Positions 55,161 to 64,000 of a stretch of DNA of 64,000 nucleotides are shown here, piece by piece. The notes under the pieces were generated by a model. That model was not told where the DNA came from. It saw only the letters and a list, made by a program, of their open reading frames with translations, and searched no databases. The DNA is from Lytechinus variegatus (Eukaryota > Echinodermata > Echinoidea > Temnopleuroida > Toxopneustidae). A program made the translations under genes and the position numbers. The stretch covers positions 11,026,967-11,090,966 of the forward strand of contig NC_054748.1 of the NCBI RefSeq assembly GCF_018143015.1. Reading direction: 5' to 3'. Within the stretch, counting starts at the first letter, position 1, and each line of letters starts with the position of its first letter.

Positions 55161-56662
55161 TGTTTCTACCTATAAGTCATCAAGTATATTACCCTTTATA
55201 TATTCAGCTCATGCCATTAAAACCATTTACTTACTAACACGACTCCACTTATTCAACAATGCCCTATCATGCGATATATTCCCTTTTAGTTTTCCATAGC
55301 CTTAAGGCATCCATGCCATTATGATTATTAAGAAAGCATGTTACATTATTGTAAATAAACCTTCAGTTAACATCGATCTTTTAAATGATTCGTAGAGTGG
55401 GAACACGCGGAACCAGCCAATGAAATATAGAAAGAGAGAACAAAATATAAATGAAAATGTTACATCGATCTTGCTTTCTTTATTTTTTTTTGTATTTGCG
55501 AACGCGAGCCCTAATTCTTCTTGAGTTTTAATCAACACTAAAAGCATTTTCCCATGTTGACGTGGTACTCCTAAACTCACTCAAACACCTTTAGAAAAAC
55601 AGTACGTGTTGAGTTTCGCATCATCACTAGGGTAGCTGCTTAACACAAAGCTTAGCGATGAACAGCAAATTTCATGAATATGAAAGAATACTTCTAATTG
55701 GTTCCTGATCATCATATGAAACCAAATACGCGTGTAACATTGATAGTGAGTGGTCAGCCCATTTAGCGATGGATCGCTAATTTTTGTGATACAGAGCCCC
55801 AAGAGTAGGAAACATCTTGCAGGGTTTAATCATTAATATTAAGAACCATTTTCAACAATCAGACGAAGAGTTTAGATGTTTTTACTTGCCAGGGGCGTGG
55901 ATGAATGATTGTTCAGCTGGGCTGGCCTGTGTTTTTCAGATTCATTTTTATTTAGGGATGTACACCCGTGACATATCACTTTACCGTGTACTTGTAGACA
56001 GACTCAGAATGTCACCTGACTAAATAATGAATGCACGGCATGTTCTGCATTGGTGCACCAGTGCTTTAATAATCTGATTTGAAATTCACAAGGTTGTCTT
56101 CGAGTTTAAGGGGTTGTTTGAATGTAAAATACCTCGACTTGTTTCATGTAGTTTACAAACTTGAGTAAATATCATAATTGATAATAGATTGTCGATAGGA
56201 GATGGGGGAGACCAAAAAGAAAAGAATCGGCTTAATTTCACGTAGAACTAAGTAAATTGATAAGCGAACATGAATGCAATCACGTTCATATTACTGCGAG
56301 TCAGAGGGAATCAGATGATTTAGTAAATGAATAAAAATGAAACCAAGACTCATCCAGTGAAAATGAAAAATAAATAAAAATTACATTATATATATATATT
56401 TTTAGATAGACCTTTCATCCCTATCACACACCTGCACGCACACGGACACAAAAGCTCATAGACATACCCTGTCTCTCACGCACAATATTATATAGAGAGA
56501 AATATTTAAAATCTGGAACGGGTCCGATTTGAAAAAAAAACGTAAACGAAAGTTTCGTTGACTAAACTTTAATGTCAATATCAATATGTTCATGTATGCG
56601 CGCATTGTGGAGATTCAGATTCGATACATCCAAAAATCAACTACTGGTATACCCATCCCCCA
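55161..56662. other. Intergenic, no gene seen
   Basis: Contains the imperfect palindrome TTAGCGATGGATCGCTAA at 55764-55781, related to the ends of the element at 97-513. No exon recognised. Confidence 0.35.
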
Positions 56663-56791
56663 CAGGAGCCGTGGAAGCGGGTGGAGTTTGGGGGCACCCC
56701 CCCCCCTCTTGTTTTTTCCAAAACCGTGTACAAAAACGTAAAAATGACGATATGATTATTTTTTTCTTGAAACCGTTCCACGGCCCCTGCC
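56663..56791. mobile_element. Short inverted-end element with C runs
   Basis: CAGGAGCCGTGGAAGCGG and CCGTTCCACGGCCCCTG are inverted. The core AACCGTGTACAAAAACGTAA is shared with 15564-15695. No clean target duplication. Confidence 0.5.
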
Positions 56792-59084
56792 CCACCCATT
56801 CCCACCCCCCCCCCCCTACATACACATTCTATCACTTTGCCCTTCAATAATCATGACTCGGTGGTATGTGAATGAGGGAAATGATTGGAAACCCGGAAAT
56901 GTCAGAGAAAATATCGACCTCCTTGCCCTTCTGGCCAAGTTGTGAAACCTTTCTCTCTTTCATGCAAAGCAACAAAAAAGGGGACATTGTTTGGGGCACT
57001 TTCAACAATTTAATTATGAGGCCCTATCTGTCTCCCTTCTCTTTTTGCCCGTATAATTTCTAGGCCATCGACTGTCAAGTAAAGCCCTTGAGTTTTTCAT
57101 CTTTTTGTCCATTTTATCTCATTCTCTGGCTTGGCTTTCATAAAATATCTTAACCAAGGAAAACAAACATGCAGCCTCTCGACATTCTAGAATCCTATTA
57201 ATTTTGTCATTCTTTAGAGTAAAATATAAATTTGATGATATAATATATTTTTTAATAATGCTTCAAAACATTACTGAATGTTTCAATCAATATCCCATGC
57301 ACTTGATTTTTTTCCATCACATTATGCAATTTTTAGCCATTCTAGGATTTTACTGGTGAATGAGTTGATTAAGCTCTATATTTTTTATCAAAAAACTTAC
57401 ATCCCTTGCAAAGCAATTCTATTAATAGTTTCCCTAAAAGTAAAAAGAACTTGCATGTAAAATTCTTTATTGTGTACAGAACTAATCGGCAACCTACGTC
57501 AAATCTCACTAATTTCATAACGGACTGTTGCAATAATCATTGTTTCGGGGATTTTCTTTTCTTTCTTTCACTAATGTTATATTATTTTCATTAATTTGAT
57601 ACTCTAGTTACTACAAATCAGACATAGAAAATAACTATTTTTAAAACAAGACCTTTTCTCTATTATAATGTATTATTTTGATATTGTAAGATTGATTTGT
57701 TATTGGTTTATTGATGGGATTCTTGGACAGTCCCACCCCCCTCGACCCGTTCGATCTGGGTTTTAAAGTGGCTTACGTCTGCATTTGCTGTAAGAGGTTT
57801 ATTATCATTAATGACGCACAAGGTATTAGTAGAGTGACTTTTTACACCCATAGAAATTATATTTTAAGAAGACTCTGTTTTTCATAACAATATGTTATCT
57901 CTTTTCTTTAAATGCTACGCTCACTTCTTCTCGTTTAAACGATTTTTCATTGATATCATGATACTTTTAAAACTTTAAGCTTTTTTTAAAGAACAAGTTC
58001 CGTGCTCTGAAAAGGATAAACACCCAATCTAAATTTGATATGAACTAACTATTATCGAGAAGGGCTATACGGAATAGAAGTATATTAAGAACTGAAACGA
58101 TACGATTAGAAGTTGAAGCAATACAATATTCACATATTATGTACATAGTAGAACCTAAAATCATTATTTATGTTTATTTGTGATTTTTTTCTTTATTTTA
58201 ATGATCATGTACTAAATAAATACAAGCCTCTCCAATGACCTCTATTGGTTATCATTTGATTTCTACGTTTCATCTCAGTCCATTGAAATAAAAGGCTAGT
58301 ACATCGGTATGCAATTTTGGTAACATATGTCATACAATTATTTTCATATAATGGGTTCCTTTATAAGCATGCCATTTCAACCAGTTTCTATTCATTTAAT
58401 TCTTACAATTTCAATTTATCCTATATGCTTGAATTGTTTGTATCCTTGCCAGAAATGAAGTGATTAGTTTACGTATCTGCTAAATTTACGGCTTCATTGC
58501 TATGTTTGCATAACCAGTAGCCCCCCCCCCCCTCCCCCTCCGCCATTTTCTTTCAATCAGTGTGTTCAAAAAGATAAACCACGCCCGAGCCTATGGGTTT
58601 TCAATGAACTCCTTTGAAATCCGCTTAGAAACGTTTAAGAACTCATTTTGCAATTTTAGTTTATACATTCTCATTCTTTAAAAGCAGTTTCATTACAGGG
58701 GGAATTTGAAATATAAAGGGAAAGGATTAAATATGGTTAGCGTGGTATCATGACAATGTGTATTAGCATGTAAATTAGGAGGTAGAGATTAAACATATCA
58801 TGAGATAGGGAAACAGAAAGAGGTAGCCATTCATTTGTAATTGAGATCCAGTGTTGGCTTCATTTCCGCTTTCTCAGAATAGAGTGTAATTTCCATATTT
58901 GAACGATATATTATTTACAAGATGATAGCTTGATTAATTTCATAAGATCTTTGATATGTGAACTAGAACAAAGTTGAGACTTATTTGCTTTAAAAAAAAC
59001 CCGCACATTATTGTTGCCAATGTATTGTTATTGTTTTTTTTGACAATTATATCTTTATTATTTTTATTGCTTTTTTGTATCATT
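56792..59084. other. Gene desert, no gene seen
   Basis: AT-rich. A C-rich stretch (C12 plus a few) is at 58521-58540. No exon recognised. Confidence 0.4.
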
Positions 59085-59165
59085 ATTATTATTGTTATTA
59101 TTATTATTATTGTTGTTATTATTATTATTATCATTATTATTATCATTATCAATAATAATAATAAT
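59085..59165. repeat. (ATT)n microsatellite
   Basis: ATT/GTT/ATC triplets. The Ile-rich and Asn-rich frames here are artefacts. Confidence 0.85.
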
Positions 59166-59261
59166 TTTATAATCATTATTGTTGTCGTTGTTGCTATCAC
59201 TATCATTACTATTTTTATTCGAACTCAAATTCATTGCTAACCACCTGTGTCTATCGACTTG

Positions 59262-59350
59262 TTCTAATAACCTGTTGGTCCAACCATCGCTTGGTTTAAG
59301 TATCATTTAGTCTAATGCCCAGTTGATTTAATTCCCACTTCGTTTGTACT
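59262..59350. repeat. GTCTAAT/GTCCAA degenerate minisatellite, second site
   Basis: CTGTTGGTCCAACCATC, then ATTTAGTCTAATGCCCAG: the same roughly 15-bp unit as the palindromic block at 2742-3113, here in one orientation. Confidence 0.5.
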
Positions 59351-59919
59351 ATTTTGCACTTTGACAAATGAAAATTTGGTGTTTTCATAAATAGTTCTAA
59401 TAACCATAAAACAACTTTCTAAAATAGTGCATCATATCACAAATAAGTCTGCTCTGCAAGCCCCTCACTCGAGTTAAGGGTCTGAATGTGCAGCCTATAA
59501 TGTTTTGTGTAATGAAGGCCCTCTCGCTCGGGGAACGGCAACCTTTGTACATGTGCTAGTCTTTGCGTGGAGACCCACTTGTTGATCAAAGTTTCAATCA
59601 GGGTCTGTCCCTGCAGACTAATTCCAAACATTATTCTCAGATAGCTTGTTCTCTCTGTTGCTGAAAGCAAAGACTGAAGGATGCAATACCAGGTCATGTG
59701 AACAATTTACGTCTTCTGTATTATCATTAGTCATCCTGAGTTATGAATTTTGAGGTATTTGATCAATCCGTGACGTCATAGAAATTCAGAGTGTATACAA
59801 AATAGCCAATTCACCCCGTTGCAAACGTTTACACATGGGTTCATTCTAAATTAGGCGGTTTATTGAGAAAATATTGAACGTATTCGCACAGAGTTCGCCC
59901 AGTCTCTACAACCTAAGCA

Positions 59920-60423
59920 TGAAATATTGAGAGTGGAATATCGATATGAAATATGATATCCAATCAAAGATCAGATTGAAGGCAATATGTTAGTTTATTA
60001 TGACCTTTTTATAATTATACATTTTGGACTTTCTCTATATTAATTATGCAATCTCAATGAATTCCTCCGGGGATTTACTGTATTCTATTTTCACATTATC
60101 ACACAAGTTTGTTGTCAATTTTACAGGGCTGCTGTGTCTCTAACCAATTAGCACTCTCAAAAGTATTGAAAAAGGAGTATTGCTATGAAATATGATATCA
60201 AACGTTCAAAAGCATCTGTTAATGCAAAGATCAGATTTAAGGCATTTTCATTTTTTTATGCCCGTTTTATGATTATACATTTTGGACTTTCTCTATATCA
60301 ATTATGCAGACTCAATGAATATTTCCGAGGATTTACTTTTTTCTATTTTCACATTATCATAAAAGTTTTTTGTATGAAAATTTACAGTACTGCTGTTTGT
60401 CTCTAACCAATAAGCACCCACTC
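59920..60423. repeat. Tandem duplication, two units of about 240-260 bp
   Basis: Both units contain TATGAAATATGATATC, CATTTTGGACTTTCTCTATA and, near the end, TCTCTAACCAAT. They are diverged by small indels. Non-coding. Confidence 0.75.
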
Positions 60424-60597
60424 TCTAATATAGGTTGGGCGCGTTTTCATAAAATATTCCGTAAAGCGTGTAAAAGCGCCGCGTTTTCTTCAACATTGCC
60501 AAAAATTTACTCATTATTTGACTAATTTGGTTTAATATCAGAATTTGAATTTTTGACTTTGTAAAGTGACATTGAATTTAATATGTAATATAATGAG

Positions 60598-61725
60598 CAC
60601 TGGCGTAAATCCGTGTTGATGGGTAGGGGGATGACTAAAATATTTTGGCATTTTTTTGCAATCATTTCTTTAGCTATGCAAGAAATGAGTCCACAGTGGT
60701 GTACCGTGGACACGGCATTGGGGGGCACCAGCAAAATTTTTGAATCACTGATTGAGAGCGCGAAGCGCGCTCAGTTGGCAGTTATACTGACCTAATAGAG
60801 ACATTTTAAGGACAATGTCATTAAACGGATATGTATCTCAGTGATCAAATAATGCGAGTGCGAAGCACGAGCTGAAATTTTTTTATATTCACACCTAAAA
60901 AGGGACATTATAGTCAAATTTTTGTAATAATGATAGGTATCTGTCTCGCTAAACAATGCGACCGCGAAGCGCGAGCTGAAATTTTCGTATATTTTGACCG
61001 CAAACAGCTAGATTTTAAGGAATATATGTTAGCAATCCATCAAGAGTATGCATGTCTCACCATAGTCATCTAATGCGAGTGCCAAGCGCTTGCTGATTTT
61101 ATTAGAATTACATCTGAACATATGAAACACTTTTTGTAGTCATTGCAATCATGATTATCTTACGCATCTCACTAATCAAATATTTCGAGCGCGAAGCGCG
61201 ACTGAAAATTTAGATAATTCAGACCTGAAGTGGAGCATTCTAAGGTTTCTTTGTAGGAATTAACTGGGTCTAGGACCATACGTATGTCATTAACCAAATG
61301 ATGCGAGCGTGAAGCGCAAGCTGAAAATTTTTGATATTCAGATCAGAAGAAGGGACAGTTTAAGGACTGATTTTAGGTTCATGTATAGCAGACCTATCTC
61401 ACCAATCCACTAATCCGAACGTAATCACGGACAGGAAATGTTTCATATTTACGAAGACCTTAACATGGGCAATCACTTTCTGAGTCATGTAAAAGAAGCA
61501 TATGTCACACTTCATAAAACAATGATAACTCAAGTGCTAGGAAATATATTTGGTTTATTGTCTTGAAAACGGGATGGGTTAGGGTTAGATAAATCACAAT
61601 TATCTCTTGTGATTTTTTTCCATTTCTTTTGTAAAAAGTGGGGGATGTTTGTACAGGCCATCCCCCCCCCTCCTCGAAAAGTGGGGGGATATATCCCCCC
61701 ATCCCACCCGGGATTTACGCTAGTG
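60598..61725. mobile_element. hAT-like non-autonomous element carrying a GCGAAGC-hairpin array
   Basis: Ends CACTGGCGTAAATCC and GGATTTACGCTAGTG are inverted repeats. An exact 8-bp duplication, ATAATGAG, flanks them (60590-60597 and 61726-61733). Inside, from about 60754 to 61420, about seven diverged units spaced 100-118 bp each carry a motif like GAGCGCGAAGCGCGAGCTGA (cores at 60760, 60860, 60964, 61081, 61191, 61309 and about 61417). No transposase frame is present. Confidence 0.8.
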
Positions 61726-61733
61726 ATAATGAG

Positions 61734-63275
61734 ATATTTGGGTGAAATGGAAAATATCATTATATCAGACACGTTTACAAATTTTCATACATTTGACAAC
61801 TTTGTTGTTAATTATACTACTGAGTTTATGGACAGCATTTTCCTTTAAACAATACCAGGTCTCTAAGTATCGTAAGTGATTTCATTTCCATTTGGACCAA
61901 AAAAAGAACTTTCAAGCATGCAGGGAAATTGAACTTCCATTTCCCAATATCCAGTCAACACAATACCTGCCCATCTTGATAACTAAAACCTTTGTAATGA
62001 ATTGAATAACACCATTAAACTATCACTTACATGTGGTTGAAATGCTGTTTCGTTAAAGGTAAAATGACACTGTCAATATAATTGGTTAGGCTATATCTTT
62101 TGCGGTATTGATGCGGGAAATATCCCCGGTAATGCTTAATGCATTTCTGTTAACTTACTATAATTTGCTGTGGTGTACACTAACAGGACAATTAGTTTTT
62201 GGGGCCGAGTTTTCGAGTTGTGTTAAAAATTATAAACTGGGGAAAATAAATGACTGAACCAAGGAAAAAATACTTTTAGATATCGGAATCTTGATGCTCT
62301 TTTTTAACTCTTCATGAGTTAGGAACATATTTGTCATGTTTATGCAAATAGTATAGGCTGCATGCTTGAGTACCCACCTTAGACTGCATTGTTCCACTGC
62401 GGTTGGCACTTTGTTTCATACAGTGGGTCAGTGGTTGGTGTCGTGTTGTGGGTGCTCAAACATGCAAACAGGGTATATTTGTGTATATTGATTTTATTGA
62501 TATATTTATATTACATTTATGTATTAATTTGATGTATTTATAGTTTGTGATTTATCATGTTTTTGTTTCAATGCACTTTTGATAATAAGAATCTGAGGAC
62601 AATTTTGTTTTTAATCATTGAACATGACAATGAAAATAATTGAATTGAATTAAATTGAAAGGAATGTGCGTTGTATAGGGTGTGAGTGTCTGCTCATAGC
62701 GTTGATTGGTGAGTTATATGTAGGATGTGCGTGTGCGCGCAGCACAATGTATTTGTTGGCTTTTTATGAATTCTTATTAAGAGCGCTTGCGTGAACCTTC
62801 GCAAATTAACTAGGCTATAGGTAAATTCCTACAAATAACAGAGATTTGAATGGGAGGGGACGCAATATCAAATAAAGGAAGTGCATTAACTTTCAATCCA
62901 GTCAATAGCGTACTTTTTAAGCATATTTCAATCGTTTACACCAATACACCGTTCACGTTCGTGCCCTCGCTATTTCACACGCGAAATAGCAACATCACAA
63001 TTCGTGTAACTAATTCTGTGACCTTTTAAGAGGAGCATTTGATGAATTTACTCAATATTGGTTCATTTGTAGGTTTCTTTATGATCTCATAGCTATTTGT
63101 TGAATTCTCTGCAATCTAATGAAATGCGCCAATGTTAGGTTTACATCTGTTATTTATGACATGCTGTCTCGATGAATGTTGACGTTATTACTGCATGTAT
63201 AATTCATACTGTTTGTATGTCATTGTTATGTCTATTGCTTTGAGATTAACAATAATACAAATAGCAACGAAGTCT
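61734..63275. other. Intergenic, LINE tail, no gene seen
   Basis: Probable LINE 3' end at about 62450-62665, ending GAAAATAATTGAATTGAATT. No exon recognised. Confidence 0.35.
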
Positions 63276-63722
63276 TAGGCCCGTATTCTGAACTCGGTTT
63301 AAATTAAACTCTTGTTTAAATTTGTAGATTAACTATGGAGAGCCAAATGGAGCACAAATCCCTAACAGTACACATTCAATTTAATAACTCATGATATTAT
63401 GACACCAAAAGTGTTCATGATTGTCTGGGAATGATAACTGAAGTATTTTTCTTCTTTATGAAAGCAAAAGGGCACAAAATTGTAAACATAAGAAATATGC
63501 AATATAAACAGGGCGAGTCGAAAACAGCCGTTTTATCATTTTTGTACCAGTTAAATATAGGTGGTTTGAATAAAAATGAATAAAACGGCTGTTTTCGACT
63601 CGCCGTACGGCCGCCGTAGGGCCGCCGTAGAGCAAATGTGACCATTGTATCACCAACACTCTACAAAGACTGCTTTGTTATGAAGGTACTTGACAATACA
63701 TTTGCTATGTTCCCGAAGGCTA
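63276..63722. repeat. Composite repeat block with a 25-bp exact inverted repeat
   Basis: Starts with a repeat edge (GGCCCGTATTCTGAACTCGG). The arms 63512-63536 (GGCGAGTCGAAAACAGCCG...) and 63580-63604 are exact inverses of 25 bp around a 43-bp loop. GGCCGCCGTAG then occurs twice, followed by a copy of the dispersed repeat at 63645-63722. Confidence 0.6.
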
Positions 63723-64000
63723 TAAGGTGAAGATACGAACTGGTTTGTGACAAAGCTTGTTTAAAGAGCAAAAATTTAATTGATAAAACAATAGTGAAGA
63801 ATAACTTTCGATTGATTTACATGTAGTCATTCAGCAGTACTCCAGATTGTAGGGTTATCTTCGTTCATCACTATGAGGGGTGTTTCCTCCATTTCTCAAA
63901 TGAAATACACAACCATTAAATTATAAGAAAAAAGCTGGATTGATATGTACTAAAACAAAATTGAAATATCTAAGACGGAAACTGTTCTAATTAAAGAAGT
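63723..64000. other. Window end, nothing recognised
   Basis: AT-rich sequence without a visible feature. Confidence 0.35.

Noticed and set aside
1..64000. CRISPR arrays, bacterial operons, ribosomal RNA genes or integrated virus genes
   Set aside because: No regularly spaced identical repeats, no Shine-Dalgarno-linked gene runs, no rRNA-like blocks, and no reverse transcriptase, integrase or capsid frames were recognised.

Overview
The window is animal nuclear DNA: AT-rich, gene-poor, introns with GT-AG borders, tRNA-derived SINEs with (ATT)n tails, short LINE 3' ends and many short inverted-repeat transposons. Several of these repeats (the SINE whose box A reads GTGGCCCAGTGG, and the foldback elements starting AAGGACAAGTCCACC) are ones I associate with sea urchin genomes. 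An echinoderm, probably an echinoid, is therefore my best guess; this rests on memory, not on a database match.

Three protein-coding genes can be reconstructed. (1) 902-2545, plus strand: a 547-residue N-terminal RASSF protein of the RASSF9/RASSF10 type in one coding exon. (2) 14173-8764, minus strand: a gamma-butyrobetaine dioxygenase-like 2-oxoglutarate oxygenase assembled from six coding exons (395 residues). Its iron and 2-oxoglutarate residues are intact, but one N-terminal zinc ligand and part of the expected substrate cage are changed. The last 100 bp of its second exon has two decayed tandem copies in the following intron. (3) 24775-23496, minus strand: a two-exon gene for a 201-residue secreted, peptide-hormone-like precursor whose single intron falls directly after a Lys-Arg cleavage site. 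I could not assign it to a family. The three genes show no obvious functional link.

Layout: 1-900 SINE and palindromes upstream of RASSF; 2546-8763 intergenic, with a palindromic minisatellite, two small foldback elements and microsatellites; 8764-14191 dioxygenase gene, whose introns carry further repeats; 14192-23495 intergenic, with SINEs and four foldback elements; 23496-24834 peptide gene; 24835-64000 gene desert in which I find no convincing exon, only mobile-element debris and simple repeats.

The repeat landscape is the most unusual part. Long foldback elements of several families sit in TTAA sites with AGG...CCT ends, and most carry a CRE-like TGAYGTCA motif. Three non-autonomous elements have GGCG-type inverted ends and 8-bp target duplications (hAT-like); the largest encloses an array built on the GCGAAGC mini-hairpin motif. 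Splice sites were placed by eye from GT/AG consensus, reading frame and remembered family alignments, not by software.
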